DNA of 64,000 nt from Sesamum alatum. Taxonomy: Eukaryota > Streptophyta > Magnoliopsida > Lamiales > Pedaliaceae. The position numbers were made by a program, and so were the translations under genes. The notes under the pieces are model-generated. The model worked only from the letters and a program-made list of their open reading frames with translations. It was not told the DNA's origin and did not search any database. Each line of letters begins with the position of its first letter. The stretch's first letter is position 1. The stretch is from positions 20,674,046-20,738,045 of the forward strand of contig JACGWO010000007.1 in the NCBI GenBank assembly GCA_034509735.1, given 5' to 3'. Shown here piece after piece: positions 20,144-31,133 of the stretch.

Positions 20144-22100
20144 TGAAAACCTTGGGTAGGCGTGTGGATCGTCCTGGGAATAGCTTGAATGCGGAAACAC
20201 GGTATAATTTAAATTACAAAAATTTAAACATGCATAATACGTATTAAAATAAAACACGTTCAAGGGGTGTGCCCTTGAAATTCTCGGGTGTTCGGTGTAT
20301 CTCATGAATAATAAAAGCATACATAGCAATCATGGAGGCCATAGGATTAAAATAAAAAAAGACCAAAAACGTAAATGGAAACCTACCGATTCGTCGTTTT
20401 CCTCTTCTAACTGGTACTCGCGTTGTTCCCCGATTTGCTCCAAGATCTCGTATGGGAGACCCTCTAATTCGTGACACGCAATCCGCCCACGTATCTTGAA
20501 CTTTGTGCTAGCAAACGAACAAGTATTTTAGCAGAGGACGGATCGATCACACGTTATTAATTTAACGAGATCAATCCTCCTATGTTCAATTGTTGAAGCA
20601 CAAAAGAACAAGAAAAAATTTCTTGGAAGAAATAGAGAGAGACGGACGAGAGAGAGGAGAGAGCACACGAGTTTTGTGTGTGTGTGTGTGTGTGTCAAGA
20701 ATCATCATCTTTGCATAAGTGAAGGGCTAGGAATATATATAAAGGAGGAATCCTTTCCTCTCCAAACTCCAACTCTTTGGAAGACTAATTTGACTAGGAT
20801 TTTGACCTAGTCAAATAAATCCTAGCCATCCATCTCTCCATTTAATCTCAACCATCCATTTTAATTTAATGGAATATTTAAATCCTATTTAAATATTCCA
20901 AGAGCAATACATAAATATATTAAATATAAATATTTATTCTAAGCCCATTAAATTAAATTTCTAATAAATCTAATTTATTAGATAAATCTCTTTTATCTAA
21001 TAAAAGAAATTAATTCTCTCCAAGAAAATAAGGACCCGATTAAATCCAATTTAATCATTCCATTTCTCCAAATATTAATTCTAAATTAAATACTTTAATG
21101 TGTGCGGATTGTGTGTGACTCTTTAGGTTCACCTTCAGCTAGACTTGGTTGGATTCCTAGAATCTGCCCGTTACCATGGGTGGCCATCTAGCAACGGTCC
21201 ATGGCACTAGAGGCTAGGTGAATATATGGGATGAACATTTAGGCTCTACAGTACAGCTATCCTTCCATCTACGGTCTCATCACTTAGGGTCTAGGGCACG
21301 AAAAATGTAGGCACCCATTTTGGACCTATGTGTCGGTATGTCCTTTACTAAACGCCGCAAGGGATACCTTCCCTCTGTTCAGTTACTGTGGCCACAAATT
21401 TTAGGGACAAGACACAAAGCATTTGTGAGGCACAACTATCAATATCTTTTGACAGGAGACAGATCCTTTCTTGGAAACTACTGTCACTCTGCACACCGGA
21501 GCTGCACTAGATATGGCTTATGACTACTCAAGCACATCTTGGCAAACTCTCACCATATCTAAGATACAGCCCTGATGTACTGGTAAACTCAACAGTTCCT
21601 CAAGTCAAAGAACTTGACCTGTACCGTTGGAACCGGGAACACTCGTCATACCTAACCGACCCTACTCAAGGTCCTCCGTAAGATGGTTCCCGCGAGTCCC
21701 CTCAGTCAGCTGTTAGGCCAACCCACTAACACTGCTTAGACGACCCTCGTCACCCGTCGATGGAATATGACAGTAGATGCTTAGTGCAAGTCTCATGGGG
21801 AATCTCGATACCCATTTTCGAGATTCCTTGACTTGGAGATTTTCGGACTGATTTGGCGAAACTGATTTCATGGACTTACCTCCAAGCGTAGTCCCAGTCC
21901 CCGAAATATGTTTTCAGTCCGTGGGCTTTGTTTGCGTAGTGAACAGATATGCATAAAGCAGATAAAGTGAACGCAAACAAAGTAAATGCCAAATGAATTT
22001 CACTTCTTATTCATTAACGATTTATTAAAACCTCAAAATCATTCAGACATAGGTTACAATTCGCCTACCAAGATTGGCTACATGGTCACCTATTCTAACA
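20144..22100 (-). mobile_element. 3' LTR of element C
   Basis: Runs from TGAAAACCTTGGG (U5 end) to ATTCTAACA at 22100, next to the PPT. TATA box at 20743-20731 (TTTATATATATTC in sense), with a (CA)n/(TG)n run at about 20676-20696 and CT-rich DNA downstream of it. The hairpin near the LTR 3' end is at 20259-20279. The conserved U3 core is about 21100-21235, with a GGATTC..GAATC hairpin in the variable slot. Confidence 0.9.
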
Positions 22101-22114
22101 ATCTCCCACTTGAC
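22101..22114 (-). other. Polypurine tract of element C
   Basis: GTCAAGTGGGAGAT in sense, adjoining the 3' LTR. Confidence 0.9.
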
Positions 22115-22377
22115 CTTTAAAGCCAATCGCCTATATGCCTAATCCCCATCTTCTCAAGATGTTGCGTATGAGCGCTCTGCGACATAGGCTTTATCAGCGG
22201 ATCTGCTGTGTTGTCTGTTGAGCTGACTCAGTTCATCCGAACGTCACCTCTTCCTACCATTTCTCTTAGAAGATGGTAGCGTCTAAGAATGTGTTTGGAA
22301 CGGTGATGAGATCTCGGTTCCTTGGCTTGCGCTATGCTTCGTTGTTATCACAAAAGATGACAATGGGCTCGGCAATG

Positions 22378-22905
22378 CTAGGCACCACACCCAAACTCTT
22401 GGATGTAGTTTCTCATCCAAACCGCTTCCTTGGCAGCTTCTGAAGCTGCTATGTACTCAGTCTCAGTGGTGGAATCAGCAGTGGTTGCTTGCTTGGAACT
22501 TTTCCAAGCCACTACTCCTCCATTGAGCTTGAATAGATAACCCGATTGAGACTTGGCATCATCGTCATCTGCCTGGAAGCTAGCATTGCTAAAGCCTTCC
22601 ATGATCAGTTCTCCATTGCTATAGACCAAGAACATTTCCTTAGTCCTCCTCAGGTACTTAAAGATGCCCTTAACTGCATTCCAATGTGCCTCTCCTGCAC
22701 AAGACTGATAATTGCTCGTTACACTCAAAGCGTAAGCAATGTCAGGTCTGGTGCAGTAGACCGCATATTGGATGCTTCCTACGGCAGAAGCATAGGGGAT
22801 GACTTTCATCCTTTCAAGTTCCTTATCAGTCTGCGGGGACTGTTTTTGGATAACTTGATCCCATGCCTCATGGGAAGGAATCCTCGTTTGGAGTTGTCCA
22901 TCCAA
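22378..22905 (-). pseudogene. Element C pol: end of reverse transcriptase and RNase H
   Basis: A 175-codon reading frame. The first third is the RT connection (ASAVGSIQYAVYCTRPDIAY, typical of Copia RVT_2 C-termini). Then comes Copia RNase H with GYLFKLNGGVVAWKSSKQ and TETEYIAASEAAKEAVWMR, which keep the expected acidic residues. It ends near the usual pol C-terminus, but its upstream frame is shifted relative to the 22806-23006 segment. The enzyme would remove RNA from RNA-DNA hybrids during copying. Confidence 0.85.
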
Positions 22906-23422
22906 AATCTTTTCAAGACTTTCTCCATATACGAGTTTTGGGTGAGTCCTAACATTCTTTTAGATCTGTCCCTGACAATCTGGATGCCTAGACTAGGAGG
23001 CTTCACCCAAATCCTTCATGGAAAACTGGGTTGATAACCATACTTTTGTGTCACCCAACATTCTAACGTCATTACCTATGAGTAGAATGTCATCCACATA
23101 AAGCACTAGGAACACTATAGAGCTCCCACTGACCTTCTTGTATACACAAGGGTCGGATTCATTTTTGATGAAGTCATAACCCCGTATTATTTCATCAAAG
23201 CGAATGTTCCAGCTTCGGGATGCTTGTTTGAGGCCATAGATGGACTTCTGGAGACGACAGACCTTCTGTTCTTCTCCAGTGACCGTTTAAACCCTCCGGC
23301 TGATCCATGTAGATCTCTTCCTCAACGAAACCAATGAGGAAAGCCGTTTTCACGTCCATCTGCCATATCTCATAGTCATACCATGCTGCTATGGCAAGCA
23401 GGATCCGAATGGATTTAGTCAT
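22806..23422 (-). pseudogene. Element C pol: reverse transcriptase, frameshifted
   Basis: The first frame (23422-23195) has IWQMDVKTAFLIGFVEEEIY and MDQPEG, the Copia RT palm start with its first catalytic Asp. After PEG the frame is lost. The YVDD catalytic motif can be read in another frame near 23110-23080 (FLVLYVDDILLIG). A third segment (23006-22806) reads LGIQIVRDRSKRMLGL. All RT blocks are present in order but need at least two frame changes and a stop read-through, so no active enzyme is made. Confidence 0.85.
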
Positions 23423-23534
23423 GGCTACTGGCGAGTAGGTATCCTCAAAATCGACCCCGGGTCGTTGAGTGTACCCTTTAGCTACTAGCCTAGCCTTAAA
23501 TGTTGTGACTTCTCCATCAACGCCAAGTTTGCGC

Positions 23535-24259
23535 TTATAGACCTTTCCATAGGTCTACAATTCTCCAGACTTGGTTCTCGCTCATGGAGTCCATTTCGGT
23601 TTTCAGGGCCTCAAGCCATTTCCCGGAGTCGATGTCAGACATCGCTTCTCCGTATGTCTTAGGATCGTTATCCAGTAGACCGGTCGTATTTAGAAAGCCA
23701 TATCTCACCGGAGGTCGAGACTCTCTAGTTGACCTACGGAGAATGGGAACATCAGTGTTGACTGTGGGCGCTGACTGTATAGGAGCTGGCGGTTCAGGTA
23801 CCGGGGCTGGCCTTTCTTGAGGCCGTCCTTCATGCCTAGCATGCTGGACTTCTTGAGGTTGGTCAGCCCTTCGGGTATCTATCCTGAATCCTCTAAGCGA
23901 GGAATCCGCGGCTACCTCTGATGACTGGTTTCCATCACTTGATTCCTCAAGGATCAGCTCATCACGTTGGATATCCTCTGGAAAGCCTTGTTCCAAGAAC
24001 ACTGCATTTCTTGAAACAAATACCTTTTGTTCCAAGGGTCATAAAAGTAATAACCTGCAATTTCTTTAGGGTATCCAACGAACCTGCATAAGCTAGACCT
24101 GGATTCTAGCTTAACTCCCACTAACCTCTTGACGTATGCAGAACTACCCCACACTTTCAAGTAGTTGTAGGATGCAGGCTTGTCGTGCCATATTTCATAT
24201 GGCGTTTGGGTCAATACACTGGTTGGCGCCAAATTTAACAACTTGGCCGCCGTCTCCAA
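23535..24259 (-). pseudogene. Element C pol: integrase C-terminal region and linker to RT
   Basis: Two overlapping frames. 24259-23954 has METAAKLLNLAPT, TPYEIWHDKPASYNYLKVWG and SSLCRFVGYPKEIAGYYFYD, the end of the Copia integrase and the adjoining conserved domain. 24035-23535 continues with VFVSRNAVFLEQGF, an acidic/proline-rich spacer, RRSTRESRPPVRYGF and MSDIDSGKWLEALKTEMDSM, the standard run-in to RT. A frameshift separates the two around 23990-24035. Confidence 0.85.
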
Positions 24260-24413
24260 TGCGTAGCCCTAAAAGGACAAGGGCAATTTGGTAAAACTCA
24301 TCATGGATTGAACCATGTCTAACAGGGTTCGATTCCTCCTTTCAGAGACACTATTCAACTGTGGTATCCCGGGAGGTGTCCATTCAGATATTATACCATT
24401 TTCTTTAAGATAA

Positions 24414-24953
24414 TTAAGAACTCAGTACTAAGGTATTCTCCACCTCGGTCTGACCGTAGGACTTTAATTTTGCAGTTGGTTTGGTTCTCAACTTCAGTTT
24501 GAATTCTTTAAACCTCTCAAGAGCTTTAGACTTGTACCTCATTAGGTATACATAACCATACCGTGAATGATCATCGGTAAAGGTTATGAAGTAGGAGAAC
24601 CCACCTCGGGCCTGCGTCCTTAGTGGTCCATATACGTTTGTATGGACTAGGTCCAACAGACCTGTGGCAAGCCTGCTTTGTCCTACAAAAGGCTTCTTGA
24701 TCATTTTCCCTCTTAGACAGGACTCACAAGTTGGTAGCTCACTCAAGTCCCCTACCTCTAAGTTATTTGAGTCTACCAATCTTTTCATCCTGTCTTGGGA
24801 TATGTGACATAGCCTAGCGTGCCACAGTCGTGCGTTCCCATTATTATCTATTTTACGTTTGTGTTGAGCGTTAAGAACGAAGTTCGTTTGTTGCAAGATA
24901 TAGAGCCCATTATTAAGTGTACCAAGTAGATGAGCAATTCCACATCTCATCAA
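24414..24953 (-). pseudogene. Element C pol: pre-integrase zinc finger and integrase core
   Basis: The frame starts after a shift relative to the protease segment. LWHARLCHIS is the HHCC-type pre-integrase finger, with CESCLRGK closing it. Then LLDLVHTNVYGPLRTQA and FITFTDDHSRYGYVYLM hold the first two integrase catalytic positions; the first motif reads HTNVYGP where most families have HTDVCGP, a probable Asp-to-Asn loss. The frame ends at a stop near 24414 before the catalytic Glu region. Integrase would insert cDNA into the chromosome. Confidence 0.85.
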
Positions 24954-25731
24954 ATAAAAGCAATTTTTTTATCATAAACTCATAACCACTATTGTCTAAC
25001 AATGGAATGAAAATGATGTTTTTAATCATATTAGGTACATAATAAACTTGCTCTAACTCTATACTAAAAAGATCACTAACTACTAGATTGGCGGATCCTA
25101 CTGCTTCTGCCGAGATGGCCTTGCCATTCCCAAGCTTCAGGATCATATCCCCGCTACCCAGTTTTCTGCTTCTTTTCAGCACCTGCAAATCATTGCAAAT
25201 GTGAGCTCCACAGCCGGTATCTAATACCCAAGAGGCAGAGTTAGTGACCATATTAACCTCAATCACAAATATACCTTGGTTTGAGGGGAGTTTGGGGCAC
25301 TCCCTCTTCCAATGCCCTTTCTCACGGCAATTGATACATATGTCATATGCCCTCGACTGTGGCTTGGAGACAACCTTTCCCTTTCCTTTGCCTTTCCCCT
25401 CTTTGGCAATGGGAACACTCTTAGTTTTTGTAGCTGCTTTGACGGCTTTTCCCTTTCCCTTCTTCCTTTTCCAACGTCCGGCACCCTTGCCTTTCGTCTT
25501 GGAAGTTGAAGCACCTCCAAACAATACCAAAGGCGTGGACCTTTTGGTCGTTGCCTCGTATTGCACCAACATATTGATTAACTCATGAATACCCTTCTCA
25601 AGTGTATTCATGTTATAGTTGACAATAAATTGGTCGAAGGTGGGTGGGAGAGACTGAAGGATCACAGCTATGTACGTCTCATTATCGAGGCCTGCCTTTA
25701 GGTCCTCGAGCTTTTCCACCAAGGTAAGCAT
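24913..25731 (-). pseudogene. Element C gag C-terminus and protease
   Basis: A 272-codon frame that continues the gag frame after the stop at 25761-25759. It contains the gag helical part (LQSLPPTFDQFIVNYNMNTL), a Lys/Gly-rich linker, the zinc knuckle CINCREKGHWKRECP (CX2CX4HX4C, all ligands kept) and the aspartic protease site WVLDTGCGAHIC (DTG). It loses frame near 24955, beside a run of seven T (24964-24970). Taken alone this segment looks functional. Confidence 0.9.
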
Positions 25732-25758
25732 TTTAACCCCGTGCTCTTGTACAGAGGA

Positions 25759-26136
25759 TCATTCGGTCATTTTGGTTCCAAAGAACGCCTTCGTCGCGAC
25801 ATACCTAGTATGCCGGTCCGGGACTGCATAGCAATCCTTAAGGTGAGCCATAATGGAAGGGACATCGTCCAGCCTTTCATACTGCTCCTGAATCTCATTC
25901 GTCATAGAGGCAAGTATGATGCTACGGACCTTCCGGTTATCCTTATGCCAAGTCTCGAATGTCTCACGTTCTTCTGGCGTGGATCCTTCCGGTGAGGTCC
26001 TAGGCATAGGCTCGTCCATGATGTAACCTTGGTTCTCATAATCTAAGACTATCCTTAGATTGCGCAACCAGTCATTGTAATTTGTTCCATTGAATTTGTT
26101 GGTCTCAAGTATGATTGATAGTGGGTTCTTAGACAT
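25759..26136 (-). pseudogene. Element C gag N-terminus, ended by one nonsense codon
   Basis: The start ATG at 26136 is chosen because MSKNPLSIILETNKFNGTN matches the gag start of B and lies where D has one; an in-frame ATG 31 codons upstream is leader. The capsid part includes YNDWLRNLRIVL, WHKDNRKVRSIILASM and VATKAFFGTKMTE. A TGA at 25761-25759 interrupts the frame, which then continues unbroken into SSVQEHGVKMLTLV. A single base change in an otherwise intact gag. Confidence 0.9.
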
Positions 26137-26580
26137 TTTAAATCTACATTTTAAAAAACAGAACTCACGATCAGCAGAATTTAAAAGACGGAGGTCTGAT
26201 AAATAATTAAATGCGTGGTCTTTAGTCATTTAATGCTCCCGCTATTTATACGAAAGCACGATACTCTCAAACGTTGTTTTCGGGAAACCTTTTCCTAGTG
26301 GGCTTGGGATCCATAGCGAATTTTCCCATACCTCGCTTTTACGATTCGCATGGGAAGAATCCTGTGGGAGGTATGCCATACCATTCTTGTTCCACGAGAT
26401 TCCCAAGATTATTGCCTCACCCTTTTACAGGATTTCGAGGACTCCAAGCGAATCATGCTTATCGGGCGTTAGACCCGACCCAATTAACCGAATCATAGAC
26501 CCGCTGCTACCTCCACGACTCGTGAGACAGTAAAAGTGGTCTACTTTCGTTCATGAAACAGTGCAACTTCTTTTTAATTA

Positions 26581-26617
26581 CAATAGACGTGCCACGACTC
26601 GTGAGACCACGGTATTG
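26581..26617 (-). other. Leader stem-loop of element C (candidate RNA element)
   Basis: CAATA (26581-26585) and CGTG (26588-26591) pair with CACG (26608-26611) and TATTG (26613-26617) across a small internal loop; the terminal loop contains CACGACTCGTGAGAC. The upstream partner hairpin (about 26511-26540) keeps the loop but its stem is decayed. Confidence 0.6.
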
Positions 26618-27637
26618 ACCTAAACCAGCTTCCTCACTCTGTCATGGATTGGAAGGCATGGACAAACTCCTAGAGTCCATGTCCACTTTGTCTAGGGTCT
26701 AATATTTGGACATTGGTCTAACCAATATGAGAGTTGTAAATGACCGAGATCTCATATGTAAATATAAACACATTCATCCACAATGCATAAATAAATAAAT
26801 TGCATCCCATAGCAGTTATACGATAAACAAAAAACAATTCATTCATCATAACGGCCACATGCAAAATTAAAGCCTAGCACGCCCCTGTTGGATGATCACG
26901 AGCCCGAATCCTATGCGATCCATAGAGCTCGTAGTGGATCTATGGTCAATCTAGGGTTGGTCCTACACTATTACATTAATAGTAACCCAATCATCATTCT
27001 GATGGGCCTTAGTCTCTTTTCTCTTTCATCTCGTCATGGAAACGCCTTGGATCCTCCATTCTGGGCTCTTCATGTGGATCTTCCTTCTTCTCCACCAAAT
27101 ACATAAAAAATAAATCATCACTCCTATTCTACTCTCATTACATTTGTAAAAAGAAACCCCAGCGAAAACCCGGGGGGAGTACATAAGGAGGGAGAAAGAA
27201 TGTCTTATTATTCCAAGGTAACTAGAAGGGGAGAAGGAGAAAGTAGAAAGAGGCACACAGGCCCAACATAAAATTAAACCATACATTCGGTCTAGGGCTC
27301 GCGATCATCCATTTCCATTCAACGCACATAATGACATGATCCAATCACATAAATACATGCTAACATTCCATGATTACCAATCACATAAATCCATGATAAA
27401 TAAATGCGCTACGTATGAAAAAATATGGTACAACCATTGGCAATACTTTTTCACGTTTCGGAAGACCTTCCTCATTATTTGTAGGTAAGTTAATCCCGGG
27501 ATTCCAAATCTAATAAACTCAACCTCCCAAATAATGTTCTTAGAGAAAATAAGCAAAATTAAACAAATTGAATTTTCAAAATAATCCAAAAAATTAAAAA
27601 TAACGAGAAAACAATAACAACGTCAATCGGCTGCAGC

Positions 27638-28125
27638 CACCGGCAGCAATCAGCCGGCGCGCGAAGGTCAACAGGCCCAGCCTGCTGCCCCTGCGCGCGC
27701 GCAGGCCCCTACATGTTTGCACACGCGCCCGATCGGCAGCAGTGCGCACGGCCGCGCGCCGGCAGGTTGCCGCGCGCGCAGGCACCTCTGCCCGCGCACA
27801 CCAGCCTGCCGGCCACCTGCGTGCGCCTGCCCTGCACAGGCCGCGCGCGCGCACGGCCCTTCCAGCACGTAAGTCGTGCGCGCGCGCCTGGTGGCGCCGC
27901 CTCATGCGCGCGCTCGCGTGCGGCTTTCCTGGCCGCGTGTCCGGGTGCAAAGGCGCCCCAGCGTGCTGGCCTGGCTCGCGCGCGCGCGGGCTCCCTACCC
28001 GAATGCACGCGCGCCCACCCACCTGCGCCTGGCGCAGGCTGCCGCGCGCAGGCAGGGCCTCGCCTGTGCGCACAGCTCGCTCGGTCAGCCACCGGCTGGC
28101 CGCGTGCTACGTTCTCTCCATTTCG
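27638..28125. other. GC-rich island in leader of element C
   Basis: Nearly 490 bp of CpG-dense, GCGCGC-rich DNA between flanks that are mostly A and T. Long Arg/Ala/Pro frames exist on both strands in at least five frames, as expected from composition. One spans 28073-27594 on the element's sense strand. No homolog is recognised and no frame is conserved with the B or D islands, so they are not annotated as genes. Confidence 0.8.
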
Positions 28126-28311
28126 TTCGATTTTGCCCCCCTGTTTCCCAAGAAAAATAGAAAAATACCAACAACACAAATATCATACCAAATCAAAAGC
28201 AAGAAACGACATGCTTTTACGATAAAAATATCAAGAAATAATTAAAACATGCCAAACATGTTTTCATGCTTAAAACGCACACAAAAACCCTAGGCCTATA
28301 CACTGAATCGG

Positions 28312-28323
28312 GCTCTGATACCA
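28312..28323 (-). other. Primer-binding site of element C (initiator tRNA-Met)
   Basis: TGGTATCAGAGC in sense, one base from the end of the 5' LTR. Confidence 0.92.
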
Positions 28324-28439
28324 CTGAAAGCCTTGGGTAGGCGTGTGGATCATCCCGGGAATAGCTTGAATGCAGAAGCGCGGTATAATTTAAATTACAA
28401 AAATTTAAACATGCATAATACGTATTAAAATAAAACACG

Positions 28440-28460
28440 TTCAAGGGGTGTGCCCTTGAA
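28440..28460 (-). other. Conserved hairpin near the LTR 3' end (candidate RNA element)
   Basis: TTCAAGGG/CCCTTGAA around a short loop. Equivalent hairpins in other LTRs of the window lie at 1675-1695, 15474-15498, 20259-20279, 38009-38029, 42852-42874, 46955-46977 and 62876-62898. The core CAAGGG/CCCTTG is constant while outer pairs change together. One copy (5942-5962, element B) has lost pairing. Confidence 0.7.
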
Positions 28461-28908
28461 ATTCCCGGGTGTTCGGTGTATCTCATGAATAATAAAAGCA
28501 TACATAGCAATCATGGAGGCCATAGGATTAAAATAAAGAAGATGAAAAACGTAAACGAAAACCTATCGATTCGTCGTTTTCCTCTTATAATCAGTACTCT
28601 CGTTGTTCCCCTATTTGATCCAAGATCTCGTATGGGAGACCCTCTAATTCGTGACACGCAATCCGCCCACGTATCTTGAACTTCATGCTAGCGAACGAAC
28701 AAGTATTTTAGAAGACGACGGATCGATCACATGTTATTAATTTAACGAGATCAATCCTCCTATGTTCAATTGTTGAAGAACAAAAGAACAAAAAATAATT
28801 TCTTGGAAGAAATAGAGAGAGGCGAACGAGAGAGAGGAGAGAGCGCACGAGTTTTGTATGTGTGTGTGTGTGTCAAGAATCATCATCTTTGCATAAGTGA
28901 AGGGCTAG

Positions 28909-28920
28909 GAATATATATAG
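28909..28920 (-). promoter_or_regulatory. TATA box of element C 5' LTR
   Basis: CTATATATATTC in sense, followed by a (CA)n run and CT-rich stretches, as expected of a plant core promoter driving the element transcript. It places U3 upstream (towards 30226) and R/U5 downstream (towards 28325). Confidence 0.65.
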
Positions 28921-30226
28921 AGGAAGAATCCTTTCCTCTCCAAACTCCAACTCTTTAGAAGACTAATTTGACTAGGATTTTGACCTAGTCAAAGTAGGTC
29001 TTTGACCTAGTCAAATAAATCCTAGCCATCCATCTCTCCATTTAATATCAACCATCCATTTTAATTTAATGGAATATTTAAAATTCTATTTAAATATTCC
29101 AAGGGCAATAAATAAATATATTAAATATAAATATTTATTCTAATCCCATTAAATTAATTTCCTAATAAATTTAATTTATTAGATAAATCCCTTTTATCTA
29201 ATAAAAGGAATTATTTCTCTCCAAGAAAATAAGTACCCGATTAAATTCAATTTAATTATTCCATTTCTCCAAATATTTAATTCTAAATTAAATACTTTAA
29301 TGTGTGCGGATTGTGTGTGACTCTTCAGGTTCACCTTCAGCTAGACTTGGTTGGATTCCTAGAATCCGCCCGTTCCCATGGGTGGCCATCTAGCAACGGT
29401 TCATGGCACTAGAGACTAGGTGAATATACGGGAATGAACATTTAGGCTCTACAGTACAGCTATCCTTCCGTCTACGGTCTCACCACTTAGGGTCTAGGGC
29501 ACGGAAAATGTAGGTACCCATTTTGAACCTAAGTGTCGGTCTGTCCTTTACTAAACGCCGCAAGGGATACCTTCCCTTCTGTTCAGTTACTGTGGCCACA
29601 GATTTTAGGGACAAGACACAGAGCATTTGTGAGACACAACTGTCAATATCTTTTGACAGGAGACAAATCCTTTCTTGGAAACTACTGTCACTCTACACAC
29701 CGCAGCTGCACTAGATATGGTTTATGACTACTCAAGCACATCTTGGCAATCTCTCACCATATCTAAGATACAGCCCTGATGTACAGGTAAACTCAACAGT
29801 TCCTCAAGTCAAAGGACTTGACCTGTACCGTTGGAACCGGGAACACTCGTCATACCTAACCGACCCTACTCAAGGTCCTCCGTAAGACGGTTCCCGCGAG
29901 TCACCTCAGTCAGCTGCTACCTAGCAGGCCAACCCACTAACACTGCTTAGATGACCCTCGTCACCCGTCGATGAAATACGACAGCGGATGCTTAGTGCAA
30001 GTCTCATGGGGAATCTCGGTACCTATTTTCGAGATTCCTTGACTTGGAGATTTTCTTACTGATTCGGCGGAACTGATTCCACGGACCTATCTCCAAGCGT
30101 AGTCCCAGTCCCTGAAATATGAATTTCACTTCTTATTCATTAACGATTTATTAAAAGCTCGAAATCGTTCAGACTTAGGTTACAATTCACCTACCAAGAT
30201 TGGCTACATGGTCACCTATTCTAACA

Positions 30227-30509
30227 TCGAGGTCCTCGAGTTGGAACATTTCAAACCCAACCCTATATCAGTTGGTTTCATAACCACCATCCAATGCATG
30301 ACCCAACTGCATGAGTTGTTAACATGGTTTGTGGGCTTTTTTATGATATTTGTGAAACGACATTTGACATATGAGAATGAGCACAACAAAGACAATACCA
30401 ATGGTAATGAATACTCATTTTATTCATTACATTATATTACAATACATCGAGTTGTCAAATAGATTATAAAATGCCAAACCAATTGGCTTTCTGGTCACCT
30501 ATTCTAACA
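30227..30509 (-). mobile_element. Copia LTR 'E', terminal part, with right TSD of element C
   Basis: Bases 30227-30231 (TCGAG) are the second target duplication of element C. The LTR then continues exactly where 20143 stopped and ends with ATTCTAACA at 30509. The following CTCGC lies at a spot where related LTRs read CCTCGCTACACA, so E had inserted into another LTR, 'F'. Confidence 0.85.
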
Positions 30510-31133
30510 CTCGCTACATATTTCAATTACATTGATAAGGGTTATAATGACTACATCCAAGATACGATCATCTCTCACTATATCCAAGACACAACAATCA
30601 TATGCATATGACTGCCATGGTTCCTGAAGACCGAGGGCTAATCTCGTACTATTAAAGCGGGGGTTCCAGTCATACCGACCAGGTCTCGGAGGCTTCCATA
30701 TGACAACTCTCCACAAGTCAGTTCAGTCGGCTTCACAACCCTTGTCAACCACCCACTGAGTTACATAGACGTCCCACGTCTGTCGCTGATGAAACACAAC
30801 ACTCATCCAATGAATGCAACACTTAGTACAAGTCCCAATGGGAGTCTCAATGCCCAGTGAGGAGGTACTCAACTTGGAGCATTTTAAACCAAACACTCAA
30901 AATTTGATTTCAGAGACGTCATCTAATGCACAGCCCAACAACATAGGTTACCCGATTGATCTGTAGGTTTTGTTGTGATGTTAGCAATTCAACAGTAGTA
31001 GTAAGAACAATAAACATAATTGCCAATATGAATACTTACTTTATTCATATAGTCAATATTACATTAGAAAAAAATTGTTAAATAGTTTTCAAAATCGTCA
31101 ATCCAATTGGCTTTCTGGTTACCTATTCTAACA
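30510..31133 (-). mobile_element. Copia LTR 'F', older, terminal part only
   Basis: Begins in the middle of an LTR (CTCGCTACATATTTC..., matching CTCGCTACACAC in E) and runs to ATTCTAACA at 31133. It is more diverged than all other copies in the nest. Its left part should lie beyond E but is not seen. Confidence 0.75.

Larger units (their letters stand above)
26137..28311 (-). other. Long 5' leader of element C
   Basis: About 2.2 kb between PBS and gag with no conserved ORF. It holds the stem-loop region (26511-26617), the hairpin block CCATAGAGCTCGTAGTGG (about 26920-26937), and the largest GC island (about 27638-28125), in the same order as in B and D. Confidence 0.75.
20144..30226 (-). mobile_element. 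Copia element C, complete length, nested in LTR 'E'
   Basis: A 10.1-kb Ty1/copia element with both LTRs, PPT, PBS and TSD TCGAG. On the minus strand the order is LTR, PBS, 2.2-kb leader, gag, protease, integrase, reverse transcriptase, RNase H, PPT, LTR; integrase before RT marks it as Copia. Coding capacity is broken by one nonsense codon in gag and several frameshifts or stops in pol, so it is recent but not autonomous. LTRs are 1,957 and 1,902 bp and differ mainly by indels. Confidence 0.95.
28325..30226 (-). mobile_element. 5' LTR of element C
   Basis: Same LTR as 20144-22100 with two clear indels. It has an extra copy of about 20 bp around 28990-29010 (a repeat of TTTGACCTAGTCAAA). It lacks about 85 bp near 30119, where CGAAATATG... 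and ...AAATGAATTTCAC are fused, probably through short homology. Ends at ATTCTAACA followed by TCGAG. Confidence 0.92.

Noticed and set aside
20676..20696. (TG)n microsatellite as a separate feature
   Set aside because: It is part of the type-C LTR, present with fewer units at about 28857-28873.
25244..25588. 114-codon plus-strand ORF
   Set aside because: Shadow of the gag/protease frame of element C on the other strand.
27594..28245. Overlapping Arg/Ala/Pro-rich ORFs of 150-170 codons on both strands
   Set aside because: They follow from the GC-rich, stop-poor composition. They occur in many frames at once, are not conserved with the islands at 5332 or 14912, and lack any domain.
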